Shown here: positions 15,810 to 27,241 of the stretch, piece after piece
Position numbering within the stretch: the stretch's first letter is position 1
How the letters are laid out: every line of letters starts with the position of its first letter
From: Calothrix sp. PCC 7716
Lineage (GTDB): Bacteria; Cyanobacteriota; Cyanobacteriia; Cyanobacteriales; Nostocaceae
DNA: 64,000 nt
Assembly (NCBI RefSeq): GCF_019977735.1
Contig: NZ_AP025018.1
Coordinates: 8,188,580-8,252,579 of the forward strand
Direction: 5' to 3'
Notes under the pieces: model-generated
What the model was told of the DNA's origin: nothing
Seen by the model: only the letters and a program-made list of their open reading frames with translations
The model's database searches: none
Program-made: the position numbers and the translations under genes

Positions 15810-18263
15810 TTAGCCAACGTTAGCTAAAAGCAATTCAGGTTTTTCTACTTTTCTGACTCTGACTTGACCGTCGTCGTCTACATCAACTACTGCTTTGTCA
15901 CCATCAACAATTTGGCCTGCAAGTAATGCTTCGGCTAATGAGTCTTCTAACAGACGCATAATAGCTCGACGTAATGGTCTGGCACCATAGCTTGGGTCAT
16001 AACCTTCTTGTACCACGCGGTCTTTAAAGCGCTCGGTAACTTCGAGGGTAATACCTTTTTCAATTAGACGGTTAGAAACGTCTTTAAGCATAATGTCAGC
16101 GATTTGCTTAACTTCGTCTTTGTTAAGTTGGGTAAAGACAATAATGTCGTCAAGACGGTTGAGGAATTCTGGACGGAAGAAAGCTTTGAGTTCTTCGTTG
16201 ACTAAGTTCTTGATGCGGTTGTAGCTTGCTTCAGCTGCATCCTCGAACTGGAACCCTAAACCACCACCACCTTTTTCGATAACTTTGGAACCAATGTTCG
16301 ATGTCAAGATAATTAAAGTGTTTTTGAAGTCCACTTTTCTACCTTTCGCATCGGTAAGGTGTCCGTCATCGAGCAATTGCAGCAACATATTAAATACATC
16401 GGGGTGCGCTTTTTCGATTTCGTCGAATAGCACTACTGTGTAAGGTTTGCGGCGAATTGCTTCGGTAAGTTGTCCGCCTTCATCGTAACCTACATAACCT
16501 GGAGGCGAGCCGATGAGTTTGGAAACGGTGTGACGTTCCATGTACTCAGACATATCAAGACGAATCATCGCATCTTCGGCACCAAAGAAATATGCTGCCA
16601 AAGATTTTGCTAACTCAGTCTTACCTACACCTGTAGGACCTGAGAAGATAAAGCTGGCAATTGGTCGATTTGGATTTTTCAAACCAACGCGCGCACGTCG
16701 AAGGGCACGAGATACTGCGGTAACAGCTTGCTCTTGTCCAATTAAACGCTGGTGCAATGTATCTTCGAGGTGCAACAGCATTTCAGATTCAGACTCTGTA
16801 AGCTTGTTGACAGGAACACCTGTCCACGAAGCAACAATTTGTGCAATGTCTTCTTCGTCAACAGTGGGGTTACTAATAAAGCCATTTTCTTCAGCTTTAA
16901 GTTGTTCTTCAAGCTCTAGTTCTTTGTCACGCAGTGTTCCTGCTTTATCAAAGTCTTGAACACGAACAGCTTGTTCTTTGTCCTTACTAACTAATAATAA
17001 TTCGCGTTTAATGTCACGACTTGCAGCGTTTTGTGAGTTCCGCAAACGCACGCGCGAACCGGCTTCGTCAATTAAGTCGATAGCTTTGTCAGGTAAGAAG
17101 CGGTCAGAAATATATCTATCAGATAATGTAGCGGCAGCTAGTAAAGCTTCATCAGAAATAGTAACGCGGTGATGTTGCTCGTATACCGAGCGCAAACCAT
17201 ATAATATCTCGATGGTTTCTTGGACTGAAGGTTCACCAACCATAATCGGTTGGAATCTTCGCTCTAATGCTGCATCACGCTCGATGTGCTTACGATATTC
17301 ATCGAGGGTTGTGGCGCCTAGACACTGTAGTTCGCCACGTGCTAACGCTGGTTTAAGAATATTGGCAGCATCCATGCCACCTTCAACTCCACCGGCGCCT
17401 ACCAAAGTGTGAATTTCATCAATCACGAGGATGATATTTCCGGCTGTGCGGATTTCCTCCATGATTTTCTTAAGACGCTCTTCAAAGTCGCCACGGAAGC
17501 GTGTACCTGCAACAAGTAAGCCCATATCAAGGCTAACAACCTGCTTGCCCATCAAAATATCAGGAACATCTTGGTTGATAATACGCTGCGCCAAACCTTC
17601 GGCGATAGCTGTTTTACCAACACCAGGTTCTCCTATTAATACAGGATTGTTCTTGGTACGACGACCGAGAATTTGAACGGTACGCTCGATTTCTTTGTCA
17701 CGACCAACAACTGGGTCAAGCTTGCCTTCTTGCGCTAGCTTGGTCAAGTTCTTACCAAATTCTTCAATAGTAAGATTTTGCTGGTTGCGACGCGGACCGC
17801 TACTACTAGCACCCGGCGCCACTGCGACTTCTTCACCCAAACGGCGAATTACAGCAGTGCGAACTTCTTTAAGGTCAATACCCAAATTTTGTAGTACTTT
17901 AGCTGCAACACCTTCGCCTGCGTCAGTTAAACCTAAGAGTAAATGTTCAGTGCTAATGTAATTGTTGCCTAGTGTACGTGCTTCTTTAAAAGCTTGCTCA
18001 AATAAACTTTTAACTTTAGGGGTAAAAGGAATCTCTGGTGGTACGAACCCAGAACCTCGACCAATAATCTTCTCGACTTCGCGACGCGCATCTTTGAGGG
18101 TAACGCCCATGTCACTCAGCACTTTGGCGGCAACACCGTTTCCTTCTCCAATTAGCCCGAGGAGAATTTGCTCAGTGCCGACGAAATTGTGCCCCAGGCG
18201 GCGTGCCTCCTCCTGAGCTAACATGATTACCCGAATGGCTTGGGAAGTGAAGTGTTCAAACAT
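15810..18263 (-). CDS. clpC: ClpC AAA+ protease chaperone
   Basis: Class I Clp/Hsp100 ATPase that unfolds proteins and feeds them to the ClpP protease; ClpC is abundant and usually essential in cyanobacteria. I set the start at the ATG at 18263 ([12 protein letters not shown]), the family start, giving 817 residues; the upstream extension to 18317 is not conserved-looking. Two N-terminal Clp repeats, Walker A motifs GEPGVGKT and GPTGVGKT, Walker B VIDEIH and LFDEIE, a UVR-type middle coiled coil, and the [19 protein letters not shown] pore/D2 region are all present. Monocistronic with its own terminator. Confidence 0.98.
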   Translation of the reverse strand: MFEHFTSQAIRVIMLAQEEARRLGHNFVGTEQILLGLIGEGNGVAAKVLSDMGVTLKDARREVEKIIGRGSGFVPPEIPFTPKVKSLFEQAFKEARTLGNNYISTEHLLLGLTDAGEGVAAKVLQNLGIDLKEVRTAVIRRLGEEVAVAPGASSSGPRRNQQNLTIEEFGKNLTKLAQEGKLDPVVGRDKEIERTVQILGRRTKNNPVLIGEPGVGKTAIAEGLAQRIINQDVPDILMGKQVVSLDMGLLVAGTRFRGDFEERLKKIMEEIRTAGNIILVIDEIHTLVGAGGVEGGMDAANILKPALARGELQCLGATTLDEYRKHIERDAALERRFQPIMVGEPSVQETIEILYGLRSVYEQHHRVTISDEALLAAATLSDRYISDRFLPDKAIDLIDEAGSRVRLRNSQNAASRDIKRELLLVSKDKEQAVRVQDFDKAGTLRDKELELEEQLKAEENGFISNPTVDEEDIAQIVASWTGVPVNKLTESESEMLLHLEDTLHQRLIGQEQAVTAVSRALRRARVGLKNPNRPIASFIFSGPTGVGKTELAKSLAAYFFGAEDAMIRLDMSEYMERHTVSKLIGSPPGYVGYDEGGQLTEAIRRKPYTVVLFDEIEKAHPDVFNMLLQLLDDGHLTDAKGRKVDFKNTLIILTSNIGSKVIEKGGGGLGFQFEDAAEASYNRIKNLVNEELKAFFRPEFLNRLDDIIVFTQLNKDEVKQIADIMLKDVSNRLIEKGITLEVTERFKDRVVQEGYDPSYGARPLRRAIMRLLEDSLAEALLAGQIVDGDKAVVDVDDDGQVRVRKVEKPELLLANVG

Positions 18264-18488
18264 AAGCGGGCTATTGCCTCCCTTGCTGGTACGACGTTGG
18301 GTGATATTGAATCTCACCCTCAGTTTAAGTTGTTTGTACTTTCTTAAAGATAATGTATCTTTATTTTAAGCACTGTGACAGTAGTGAGAGCCGTATGCCT
18401 AGAGTTGTATTAGCCGCCTACTTAAGTAAAGTGCTTGAAAGCCTTATTATTAGGCAGTTTTCTCTAGGTATAGTTACGAAAAAAAGTA

Positions 18489-18776
18489 TTGATTATGACT
18501 CTAGACCAGCAACATCCCCAATATAATCGTGACCGCCCCATAATTGAGAGTTTGCTTCAAGGCGAACCATCTAATCTTAACTTAGCAGAATTAGCTCGTT
18601 TGCGGGTGCGTTATAATGGCTTTCCAGGCGCCCGCGACATTCAAGCTAATTTAGACACAATTTTACAAAAATGGAATTTAACTGAAGAGCAGCTATTTGA
18701 GCGCACTCGTCTTATACATGAAGCGGGTGGTATATATAAAACTCGCGGTAAGCGCGAAGAACAAGATTGGAATTAA
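18489..18776 (+). CDS. DUF3288 family protein
   Basis: 95 residues of a conserved small cyanobacterial family. Typical features are QQHPQYNRDRPIIESLL near the start, LAELARLRVRYNGFPGARDI in the middle and KWNLTEEQLFERTRLIHEAG near the end. Soluble and helical. Function unknown. Divergent from clpC, with 225 bases between them that must hold both promoters; it may start at the second Met (18495). Confidence 0.85.
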   Translation: MIMTLDQQHPQYNRDRPIIESLLQGEPSNLNLAELARLRVRYNGFPGARDIQANLDTILQKWNLTEEQLFERTRLIHEAGGIYKTRGKREEQDWN

Positions 18777-18778
18777 TT

Positions 18779-19426
18779 TTACTGAAACTTCAATAGTTCC
18801 AAACTTCCGCTATCTATTAAAATGTATACTCCTAGGCAAATTAATACGATTGGCGCCAATATACTTCCATATTGATTAAAAACGCCAGTAATTGCACGAT
18901 GTCGTGTAAAAAAGTATCCTAAATAACACCATACAGCAATCAAAATATAGAAAACTATAAGAGTTATAAGCAATTGCTGAAGAGTACTACTTGCAAATAA
19001 AGGCACATATATACTGATATTATCACCACCATTAGCAAAGGTCACGGCGGCAACGTTGTAAATTTGAGGCGCCAATAAGTTATTAAATATATTATTGCCT
19101 CGATTTGTAATTGCAGTTACAGCTTGGATTTCATCATTATTATTATCATCGTTTTGACGTTTTACTAATTGATATATACCGATAATGATTGGTAAAAATC
19201 CTAACAAACCAATTAAGGAACGTTCAATAACTAAACCACCAAAGAAACCGGGTAAACTAGCCAGGATTATTATAGAAAAGCCTAAATATTGTCCAATGAT
19301 AATATGACGCTTACGAAAGTTAGCGTTTACTTGTGCGAAAAGTAACGTTAAAATAATTATGTCGTCAAGATTCGTTGCCGCAAAAGCAGCACAAGCTGAT
19401 GCAACTGCACCCAAAAATTGGTTCAT
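18779..19426 (-). CDS. CadD-like cadmium resistance transporter
   Basis: 215 residues, about five membrane helices, PF03596 family. The conserved opening AAFAATNLDDIIILTLLF (about 14-31) contains the N-x-D-D motif, and TFANGGDNISIYVPLF (about 129-144) the second Asp-containing motif. Members export or sequester cadmium, and several cyanobacterial versions have unknown substrates. It ends two bases from the convergent DUF3288 gene and begins 20 bases after the mlaD stop on the same strand. Confidence 0.88.
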   Translation of the reverse strand: MNQFLGAVASACAAFAATNLDDIIILTLLFAQVNANFRKRHIIIGQYLGFSIIILASLPGFFGGLVIERSLIGLLGFLPIIIGIYQLVKRQNDDNNNDEIQAVTAITNRGNNIFNNLLAPQIYNVAAVTFANGGDNISIYVPLFASSTLQQLLITLIVFYILIAVWCYLGYFFTRHRAITGVFNQYGSILAPIVLICLGVYILIDSGSLELLKFQ

Positions 19427-19445
19427 TTTGATGCACGATGTTTAT

Positions 19446-20957
19446 TTATCTATTTGTTTTGTTTTTATCTACTGAAAGATTTTTATCTTTAGTATTCTTT
19501 GGTAGTTTTGCAGACTCAGTGTTTCGCTTCAAAACGCGCGTTAAACGGTTTATAGATTGTCTACGCTGCATTGCTTCTTTTGTTTCTGGAATTTGCGAAA
19601 ATTCTGCAACTGGGAAAATTTCACCCGGTGTTGAGGTACTAAATGTCGCGTTTGGTGTAGACACTGGTGCAGATGGTACTTGAATTACTTGATTACGTTT
19701 CATCATATCAAGGGTTTGCGCGACTTGAACTTGCTGTTCTATCTGTTGTGTAGAAGAAACTAAGCTGCTTAAACCGTTGACAAGCTGTCGAAGATTGGTA
19801 CGGAATTTAGGGTCTCCTGTCAACTCATCAAGGTCAGAAGTAATTTTTTGGGTGTTTTCAAATGTTACCCTAGCTGAATCTAATGTTTGTTGAAGAACGA
19901 CAGCGTTTTTAGGGTCGGTGAGAGTTTTAGTAGCATCGCGTAAATTTGCTGATGCTAGTGCTGCGTTTGCAGAAAGAGTTTCAAAGTTTTTTATTAATTC
20001 ACCTTGAGTCAAACGGTTAATAGCTGGAGAAAGACCACTAGCAGCTACACGTAATTGGTTACTACTAGCAGAAATATTGTTGAGTGTCGAAACTAAAGAA
20101 GAACGGTTGGTAGTTACAAGACTATCGAGGTTGCCAAGTAGCTTATTTGCTTGACCTGCTGTGCTACGTAATTCGTTCGCTGTAGAACTAAATTGACCAA
20201 CTGTAGAGTTTAATTGATTTGCTGTGTTGCCAAATTTATTGAGAGTTCTGTCAGCAGTTGCAGTGAGTTGTGCTGTTGAAACGGTGACTTGATTTGCTGC
20301 ACGCTGTACGGAAGTTGTTACACCAGAAGTCGTATTGAGTTGGGACTGTGCGGTTTTACCTAACGAGTTTAAAGTTTTACTCAGTTCAGAAACGTTAGCA
20401 GCAGCTATTGCCCCTTGTTCGAGCGTGCGATTCAGATTTTGATAAAATTTTTCGTTAGTAAATCTATCTGCTAACTCAGTAGTTGAGCGCAAAACTTCAT
20501 CAACATTAACACCAATTTGACCCTTTAAACGCGAGTTATTACAAACAATCTGTTTATTGTCACAATTTGGTTCTAACGGTTTCGCTGCAATGGCGCCTTC
20601 TGGTATCTTGGACAAAGGTGTAATATCAATAAGGCTTTCGGCAATTAAACCGCTTTGATTCGCTTCAACTTTAACATCTCGCGGAATAACTAAGTCACGT
20701 TGAGAAATTTCTAGTTCCACCTCAACGTTATTCGGACCCGGTCGAATTGCAGCAATTCTACCTACTTTAACACCGCGAAAGCGAACGGGGGCGCCTTTTT
20801 GCATTCCACCAGCATTACTAAAATCAACAAAGATTTTATAGTTACTTTGAGTGGCATTAAAACGATTGAGCCATAAAAAAATTAGCCCAAACACACCAAG
20901 TCCAGCTAGGAATAGTAACCCTACTGTACCTTCTCGGACTGTACGCAATGAACGCAT
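19446..20957 (-). CDS. mlaD: MlaD-like MCE protein
   Basis: Membrane-anchored MCE-domain subunit of a lipid transport ABC system. An N-terminal helix (GTVGLLFLAGLGVFGLIFLW, about 9-28) is followed by the MCE domain (about 38-120; GAPVRFRGVKVGRIAAI). Residues 150-400 are a long Ser/Thr/Asn/Gln-rich helical region with heptad-like leucines, longer than in E. coli MlaD and typical of cyanobacterial and plastid TGD2-like proteins. The mlaF ATPase gene lies 140 bases upstream on the same strand, interrupted by an inverted repeat. The partner permease MlaE is not here. Confidence 0.92.
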   Translation of the reverse strand: MRSLRTVREGTVGLLFLAGLGVFGLIFLWLNRFNATQSNYKIFVDFSNAGGMQKGAPVRFRGVKVGRIAAIRPGPNNVEVELEISQRDLVIPRDVKVEANQSGLIAESLIDITPLSKIPEGAIAAKPLEPNCDNKQIVCNNSRLKGQIGVNVDEVLRSTTELADRFTNEKFYQNLNRTLEQGAIAAANVSELSKTLNSLGKTAQSQLNTTSGVTTSVQRAANQVTVSTAQLTATADRTLNKFGNTANQLNSTVGQFSSTANELRSTAGQANKLLGNLDSLVTTNRSSLVSTLNNISASSNQLRVAASGLSPAINRLTQGELIKNFETLSANAALASANLRDATKTLTDPKNAVVLQQTLDSARVTFENTQKITSDLDELTGDPKFRTNLRQLVNGLSSLVSSTQQIEQQVQVAQTLDMMKRNQVIQVPSAPVSTPNATFSTSTPGEIFPVAEFSQIPETKEAMQRRQSINRLTRVLKRNTESAKLPKNTKDKNLSVDKNKTNR

Positions 20958-20984
20958 TTTTATTTCCTCTCTTTATTAGTTTAG

Positions 20985-21092
20985 CAATGAGTGATGAGTG
21001 CTGAGTGCTGAGTGCTGAGTATTAGGTATCTCCTAACTCATAACTCCTAACTCCTAACTTTACTCAGCACTCAGCACTTTCCACTCAGCACT
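20985..21092. repeat. GTGCTGAGT/ACTCAGCAC inverted repeat
   Basis: Direct repeats of GAGTGCTGAGT and TAACTCCTAACTCC flanked by their complements form a long imperfect hairpin between mlaF and mlaD. A second copy lies at 31490-31615, where the same blocks occur in the same order. These are simple intergenic repeats. Confidence 0.85.
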
Positions 21093-21097
21093 TTACT

Positions 21098-21880
21098 TTA
21101 TCCCACAACATGAATTGGGCCAGCAATACTGCCACTCAAAAATTGTCGAATTAATGGATTGGATGTTGTATCCATATCGCTTACGTGTCCTTCCCATTGC
21201 ACCCGACCTTGGTAAAGAAACACAAGTTTATCAGCTGTCCGGCGTATCGTACTATCTTGGTGGGTAACAATCGCATAAGTACTACAAACTCCTTGGGTAC
21301 ACTGCAACTGACGTATCAAATCTTCGATAACCGTTGAAGCGATGGGGTCTAAGCCAGCTGTAGGTTCATCATATAACAAAACTTCAGGTGCCTCGTTGGG
21401 ACTATCAGGGTTAGAAATAATCGCACGTGCAAAACTCGCACGTTTCCGCATCCCTCCCGAAAGTTCCGATGGATATTTATCTGCACTTCCTCCCAAACCG
21501 ACCATCTCTAACTTCTCATGTACTATATCTCGAATTCGCTTTCTAGATAACTTCGAGTGTTGATACAGCAAAAAACCCACGTTTTCTTCCACAGACAGCG
21601 AGTCAAACAATGCAGCTTGCTGAAACACCATACTAATTCCAATCGGGTCAGCACTATCCTCGATTAAACCCTTTCGTCGCACTCCTTGTACATAAATCTC
21701 TCCACTGTCAGGTGCTGTTAACCCCGCAATTACCCGTAATATAGTTGATTTTCCAGTTCCTGATGGGCCAATTATTCCCAGTGCTTCACCTCGATAAATT
21801 CTTAAATCTATATTATCTAATACTTTATTATTACCAAATGCCTTGGAAATACCTTTAAGTTCTATTAATGGTTCAGTCAT
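21098..21880 (-). CDS. mlaF: MlaF-like ABC ATPase
   Basis: 260-residue ATP-binding subunit of the MCE-type lipid transport system. Walker A GPSGTGKST (about 38-46), Q-loop VFQQAALFDSLSVEENVGF, signature LSGGMRKR (about 141-148), Walker B VLLYDEPTAGLDP and the H-loop IVTHQD are all present. The LSGGM variant is the one found in MlaF/TtgA2-type proteins. Followed by mlaD after a repeat-filled spacer of 140 bases. Confidence 0.95.
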   Translation of the reverse strand: MTEPLIELKGISKAFGNNKVLDNIDLRIYRGEALGIIGPSGTGKSTILRVIAGLTAPDSGEIYVQGVRRKGLIEDSADPIGISMVFQQAALFDSLSVEENVGFLLYQHSKLSRKRIRDIVHEKLEMVGLGGSADKYPSELSGGMRKRASFARAIISNPDSPNEAPEVLLYDEPTAGLDPIASTVIEDLIRQLQCTQGVCSTYAIVTHQDSTIRRTADKLVFLYQGRVQWEGHVSDMDTTSNPLIRQFLSGSIAGPIHVVG

Positions 21881-21965
21881 GGCTAAAATTAACTATTAAC
21901 TACTGTACGGGCGGGTTTATCTATATGCTGGTAAAATAAGAAGTTTAGGTGAACCTGCCCCCAAC

Positions 21966-23456
21966 ATGTTTAATTTTGATGTCATAGTTATTGGTAGCGG
22001 TATCGGTGGGTTAACAGCAGGTAGTTTACTTGCACGTTATGGTAAGCGTGTGGTTGTGTGTGAAAGTCATACAATTGCCGGTGGTGCTGCACATAGTTTT
22101 AGACGACGTGGTTTTGAATTTGATTCTGGACCCTCCTTCTATTGTGGTCTTACAGGCGCCAATAGTCTGAATCCTGTAAAACAAGTATTAGATATTTTAG
22201 GCGAATCTATAGACGCTCTTGCATATGACCCATTAGGACACTATCATTTTCCAGAGAATACTGTCCCTATTTATAGCGATAACTCTATTTATCTCAAAGA
22301 AGTATCAAAAATAACACCACAAGGTGCTATCGAACTTCAACATTTTATAGATAAAATGCTTCCACTGTATGAAGCTATGAAAGGAATTCCGACTATCGCT
22401 TTACGTACAGACTGGCAGATGATACCTATATTACTAAAAAATTATTTACCTTCACTACTGAAAATGCTACCATTACTGCCACTGATACAAAGCTCAGTCG
22501 GTAGTGTAATGGATGCAACAGTTACAGACCCTTGGGTGCGGCGCCTAATTGACTTAGAATGCTTTTTATTATCAGGCTTAAAAGCACATGGTACTATTGC
22601 GCCAGAAGTAGCATTTATGTTGGGAGAACGTTCTCGTGCAGGAGTTGAATATCCTTACGGTGGAAGTGGAGCAATAATTCAGGCGTTAGTGCGCGGCTTG
22701 GAACGTTGGGGTGGTACGCTTCGTTTAGGGTGTCACGTAGAGCAAATTTTGCTTGAGTCAGAAAAAGCTGTTGGAGTCAAGTTGAAAAATAATGAGATAA
22801 TCAGGGCGCCTATCGTTATATCAAACGCGACAGTTTGGGATACTTATACAAAGTTATTAAATCCAAACGACTTACCAGCATCATATCGTCAAAAAGCTTT
22901 ACAAACACCAGCCGTCGAAAGCTTCATGCATTTACACTTGGGTATCAAAGCTTCTGGTTTAGAAAACTTAACAGGACACCATGTAGTAGTTCACGACTCA
23001 AAGCTTGATATAACAGTCCCAGGAAACACCTGTATGATATCAATTCCTACCGTCTGGGATACTAACTTGGCGCCACCAGAACATCATGTAGTTCATGCGT
23101 ACACATTAGAATCATATAAAGGATGGGAAAGAAACGAAGAGTACGAAGCAAAGAAAAACTCAAAAGCACAAACACTATATAGAGCGTTAGAAAGAATCAT
23201 ACCCGACATTAGGGAACGTGTAGTATTAGAACTTATTGGAACACCATTAACACACGCATATTATTTAAGAAGACATCAAGGAACCTACGGTCCAGCAATA
23301 GAAGCAACAAAAGGAATGTTTGAAGGCGCCAATACACCCATCAAAGGATTATACCGCGTTGGTGACAGCACCATGCCTGGTATCGGAGTCCCCGCCGTAG
23401 CTGCTTCCGGAATACTATGCGCGAACACCCTCCGTAATAAGCACTTCAGTGCTTAA
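21966..23456 (+). CDS. CrtISO-like FAD oxidoreductase
   Basis: 496 residues of the phytoene desaturase/carotenoid isomerase family. The N-terminal FAD fold DVIVIGSGIGGLTAGSLLAR (about 5-24) and the following ES motif are intact, and the C-terminal GLYRVGDSTMPGIGVPAVAA matches the family FAD-binding tail. Length and the PSFYCGLTGA segment favour the CrtISO/CrtO-related oxidoreductases over phytoene desaturase CrtP. The substrate (a carotenoid or other polyene) is inferred. It is divergent from mlaF across 85 bases holding a GGGCGGGTTTA-type repeat. Confidence 0.88.
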   Translation: MFNFDVIVIGSGIGGLTAGSLLARYGKRVVVCESHTIAGGAAHSFRRRGFEFDSGPSFYCGLTGANSLNPVKQVLDILGESIDALAYDPLGHYHFPENTVPIYSDNSIYLKEVSKITPQGAIELQHFIDKMLPLYEAMKGIPTIALRTDWQMIPILLKNYLPSLLKMLPLLPLIQSSVGSVMDATVTDPWVRRLIDLECFLLSGLKAHGTIAPEVAFMLGERSRAGVEYPYGGSGAIIQALVRGLERWGGTLRLGCHVEQILLESEKAVGVKLKNNEIIRAPIVISNATVWDTYTKLLNPNDLPASYRQKALQTPAVESFMHLHLGIKASGLENLTGHHVVVHDSKLDITVPGNTCMISIPTVWDTNLAPPEHHVVHAYTLESYKGWERNEEYEAKKNSKAQTLYRALERIIPDIRERVVLELIGTPLTHAYYLRRHQGTYGPAIEATKGMFEGANTPIKGLYRVGDSTMPGIGVPAVAASGILCANTLRNKHFSA

Positions 23457-23491
23457 CACAAATCATATTATGGCGCCAGATAAATAAAATG

Positions 23492-23812
23492 TCATTCAGA
23501 TTCATCGGATGTAGTAGCAACATTATCTAACTGAACTTTATTATATAAATCTGGTATCTCAATTTGAAAAATAATCGAATTTAAAGTAATGCTTTTATCT
23601 TCTTCATAGTATTCACGGAAAGAGCAATTTTGCTTACCAGTTTTATGGTAATGCTCAACATGAATGTGAGTTGGGTCAATTAACAAGTACTCTTGAAAAG
23701 TCTTAATTGTACGGCATGCCTCAAACTTACCCTCTTTGTCGTATGCTTGAGTTGATTTCGATAGCACCTCAATGATAATTTGAGGGTTGGTAACAATATC
23801 AGTACGCTGCAT
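23492..23812 (-). pseudogene. Uma2-family fragment
   Basis: Encodes only the C-terminal half of a Uma2 protein: TNPQIIIEVLSKSTQAYDKEGKFEAC holds the E-V-L-S and Lys-bearing segments, and LLIDPTHIHVEHYHK follows. The N-terminal part with the PD-motif Asp is missing, and no matching sequence precedes the ATG at 23812. Probably a truncated relic. Confidence 0.75.
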
Positions 23813-23979
23813 CTTCTAACCTAAGATACTCCTCAAAAGTGTAGAATTGTTGCTGAGAAATTAGCATAATGTTATAGCCGAATGCATATGCTTTGATTGT
23901 ATAGACAATTTTGAAAACACTGTTTATATAATTTTGTGCGCCAATGGCGCACAAAAAATAGCTTAATAGTCATTGTGTA

Positions 23980-24861
23980 CTAGCTAAATCGATTTAACAA
24001 CTCTTCGCGCGATAACTGTAGCAGTAGAGGACTAAATTCTTCAGGTGACAGCAAAGCTATGGGTTGAACAATCGAGCTTAATTCATTATCAAGGGCGCCG
24101 AACCTAACTTTCAAGAGATTTTCTATAGTAGCACGGCGTTCTACTTGTACTCCTTCTTGCCTAACATCAGCCAATTTTTGCTCGTAAAGAGGTGATAACT
24201 GCATAATTAATTTCCTTTCGTCCTTATCTTTTTTTAAATCTTCTCGAACTTCTAAAGTCGTTTTTAAGCTTAATAGTAGCTCAATGGCTTTTTTCCGCAG
24301 TGCGTTGCTTTCAGGAAGTGCTTCGAGTTCCCTCACTGCTTGTTCCCGCACTCTTCCTCTTCCTAAAATTCTTAACCATAGTGTATCTGGAGTACGAGGT
24401 AGTTGATGGATGACGATAACTACACTTTTGAGTGTGTCACCAAGGAAATATACTCCTCGACCCCAGTTGTCCTCATCGCTGTTTGCATTTAATCCTCCTA
24501 ATATGGCTTTTGAAGCAGTTGGTGTTAAAATCCATAATCGAGGCAACCCAGATTCTAGAATGCGAGTTTTACTCTGTCGTTCCATGTCAGCAAACAAGGT
24601 AAATAATTTACCCATGCAACTGCGAATTTCTGAACGAGTCGCTGCGTTTCTAAACGGTTCTATTAATGCGGGTTGTAATGCAAGGCGCCCTAATAACCCT
24701 ATTTGCATTGTACCTTGTGGCGGTTGTGATGAAGGCGCAAAGTAAACGTCTATTTCTCTAATTTCTGCTGGTACTTTACAACTTGTTTCAACTTTGCCTA
24801 ACGGTTGTAACAATTCTTTAAGATAACTTTTAGAAAATTCATCGTATGGGAATTTGGTCAT
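23980..24861 (-). CDS. DUF4351-type hypothetical protein
   Basis: 293 residues from the ATG at 24861 (MTKFPYDEFSKSYLKELL). The first 180 residues resemble the cyanobacterial transposase-like Rpn/PD-(D/E)XK proteins (VPAEIREIDVYFAP), and the C-terminal 60 residues are a DUF4351-like helical tail (RRATIENLLKVRFGALD...LLQLSREELLNRF). Such proteins occur in many copies in filamentous cyanobacteria. Function unknown; a nuclease-like fold is suspected from family resemblance only. Confidence 0.7.
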   Translation of the reverse strand: MTKFPYDEFSKSYLKELLQPLGKVETSCKVPAEIREIDVYFAPSSQPPQGTMQIGLLGRLALQPALIEPFRNAATRSEIRSCMGKLFTLFADMERQSKTRILESGLPRLWILTPTASKAILGGLNANSDEDNWGRGVYFLGDTLKSVVIVIHQLPRTPDTLWLRILGRGRVREQAVRELEALPESNALRKKAIELLLSLKTTLEVREDLKKDKDERKLIMQLSPLYEQKLADVRQEGVQVERRATIENLLKVRFGALDNELSSIVQPIALLSPEEFSPLLLQLSREELLNRFS

Positions 24862-25081
24862 TAGCTGGTAATTATTATAGTACTGCTGCACCTGTATGTA
24901 ATAATAGCTTTAGCTATTCCATAGGTTTTCGGTTTTGCAATATCTTTAAATCTATTCAACGTTTCCATTACATATTGCTGCAAAATTAAAAATGATAGAT
25001 ATTTACAAGGCTTTGTGTAATATCTTATTCTAATGTTCTATAAGTTATGACAAGCCTTAAGTCCTTTTAAATTTTTATAGT

Positions 25082-27241
25082 ATGCTGACTTATCCCAATT
25101 TAGAACAAGCGCTGAAGCATCACTTTGGTTACGACAATTTTCGCCCAGGACAGCGACAGATTATCGAAGGCGCCTTGCAAAATCGGGACTTACTCGTAAT
25201 AATGCCTACAGGTGGAGGAAAATCACTGTGCTTTCAGCTACCTGCGCTAATTCGACCTGGGTTAACGGTTGTGGTGTCACCGTTAATAGCGTTGATGCAA
25301 GACCAAGTGGAAGCACTGCAAAAGAATGGTATAAATGCAACATTTCTTAATAGTAGTTTAAGTTCACATCAAGCTCGGTTACGCGAACAAGCTATTCTCA
25401 ATGGTAAAATTAGATTACTTTATGTGGCACCAGAGCGGTTAATGAGTGAAAGGTTTTTACCGTTTTTGGATTTAGTTCAGCATCAAATAGGAATTTCGAG
25501 TTTTGCGATAGATGAAGCACACTGTGTATCAGAATGGGGACATGATTTTCGTCCAGAATATCGTCAATTAAAATCGCTGCGTCAAAGATATCCAGATGTT
25601 CCGATGGTTGCACTGACTGCGACAGCAACCGAACGAGTACGTTCAGATATTATTGAGCAATTGGGATTGAAAGACCCAAATATACATCTTACCAGTTTCA
25701 ACCGCGAAAACTTATTTTATGAAGTTCGCACCAGAACCAAAAACGCTTATGCTGAATTATTAGAAATGATTCGTGAGAGTGATGGTTCGACAATTATTTA
25801 CTGTTTGACTCGTAAGCAAGTAGACGAACTAACTTTTCAACTGCAACACAGCAAAATATCTGTTTTAGCTTACCACGCTGGTTTATCTGATGAAGAACGT
25901 AGCAGCAACCAAACTCGCTTTATTCGTGATGATGTGCGTGTAATAGTCGCGACAATAGCTTTTGGGATGGGTATTAATAAACCGGATGTACGGTTAGTAG
26001 TTCATTATAACTTACCTCGGAACTTAGAAAGTTATTATCAAGAGTCTGGACGTGCAGGAAGAGATGGGGAGTCATCGAGGTGTACTTTATTTTTCAACGT
26101 TGGTGATATAAAAACAATTGAATGGAGTATTGCACAAAAAACCGATGAACAAGAACAAAAAATCGCGCGTCAGCAGTTGCGGCAAGTGATAGACTATGCT
26201 GAGACTAACGTTTGTCGTCGTACAGTTCAACTTGGTTATTTTGGTGAACGCTTTGCTGGTAACTGTGGAGCATGTGATAACTGTCGTAACCCTCAACCAA
26301 CTCAAGACTGGACGTTAGAAGCTATGAAGTTTTTATCGTGCGTCGCGCGTTCTAAAGAAAAATTTGGCATGACGCATGTTATAGATATATTACGCGGCGC
26401 CAAAACCGAGAAGATTAAGTTATATGAACACGATAAACTTTCGACATACGGTATTGGTAAAGATAAAACAGTAAACGAATGGCGAACATTAGCACGTTCA
26501 TTACTACAGCAAGGTTTTCTCGAACAAACTACTGACGGATATTCTGTATTAAAGCTAAATGAACAGAGTTGGGAAATAATGCGGCGCCAGCGTACAGTAT
26601 TAATAGTAGTACCCGCAGCGCAAAAAGTCGCTTTACAAGAACTAAGTGGAAATAATGTAGAAACCGAATTACTATTTCAGAGATTACGTTCACTACGTAA
26701 AAAGTTAGCAGATGCTCAAGGAGTGGCACCATATGTTATCTTTGCTGATTCTACGTTAAAATTAATGGCACAATCACGACCGCAAACCAAACAAGCATTT
26801 AGCAAACTTTCAGGAGTTGGTAGTCATAAATTAGCAGAATATGGAAGCCAATTCGTCAACGAAATTTGTGCATACTGTAGAGAGAATAATTTATCATCAG
26901 AAAAACAAGAAATAACTCCGATTGTAAATAATACAGCAACAGGCACAGAAATAATGAGCTTGCAATTACATAAAGAAGGTTTAAATATCAATGAAATAGC
27001 GAGAAAACGTAATTTAAAACCTTCAACAGTAATGCGTCATTTAATTGATTTAATGGAAAAAAATCATGATATAGATATAAATTTATTAGTACCAGTAAAA
27101 AAACAGCAGGTGATTTGGAAAGTATTAGATACTCTAGGTGATATTTCACTGACTCCAATAAAAGAATATCTTGGTAATGATTATAGCTTTGAAGAAATTA
27201 GACTAGTTAAAAGTAAATGGAAAAAAAACTCGAAGAAATAA
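25082..27241 (+). CDS. recQ: ATP-dependent DNA helicase RecQ
   Basis: 719-residue 3'-5' DNA helicase used in recombination repair. Walker A MPTGGGKS (about 41-48), DEAH box [15 protein letters not shown] (about 144-158), helicase motif [12 protein letters not shown], and a zinc-binding RQC segment with CRR, CGACDNC cysteines are present. After an HRDC domain (about 535-600) there is an extra helix-turn-helix tail ([20 protein letters not shown]) also seen in other RecQ proteins. The stop codon overlaps the ATG of the next gene. Confidence 0.98.
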   Translation: MLTYPNLEQALKHHFGYDNFRPGQRQIIEGALQNRDLLVIMPTGGGKSLCFQLPALIRPGLTVVVSPLIALMQDQVEALQKNGINATFLNSSLSSHQARLREQAILNGKIRLLYVAPERLMSERFLPFLDLVQHQIGISSFAIDEAHCVSEWGHDFRPEYRQLKSLRQRYPDVPMVALTATATERVRSDIIEQLGLKDPNIHLTSFNRENLFYEVRTRTKNAYAELLEMIRESDGSTIIYCLTRKQVDELTFQLQHSKISVLAYHAGLSDEERSSNQTRFIRDDVRVIVATIAFGMGINKPDVRLVVHYNLPRNLESYYQESGRAGRDGESSRCTLFFNVGDIKTIEWSIAQKTDEQEQKIARQQLRQVIDYAETNVCRRTVQLGYFGERFAGNCGACDNCRNPQPTQDWTLEAMKFLSCVARSKEKFGMTHVIDILRGAKTEKIKLYEHDKLSTYGIGKDKTVNEWRTLARSLLQQGFLEQTTDGYSVLKLNEQSWEIMRRQRTVLIVVPAAQKVALQELSGNNVETELLFQRLRSLRKKLADAQGVAPYVIFADSTLKLMAQSRPQTKQAFSKLSGVGSHKLAEYGSQFVNEICAYCRENNLSSEKQEITPIVNNTATGTEIMSLQLHKEGLNINEIARKRNLKPSTVMRHLIDLMEKNHDIDINLLVPVKKQQVIWKVLDTLGDISLTPIKEYLGNDYSFEEIRLVKSKWKKNSKK

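Noticed and set aside
16540-18216. Plus-strand ORFs opposite clpC
   Set aside because: Antisense shadows of a strongly conserved gene with no ribosome sites and Ser/Arg-rich composition.
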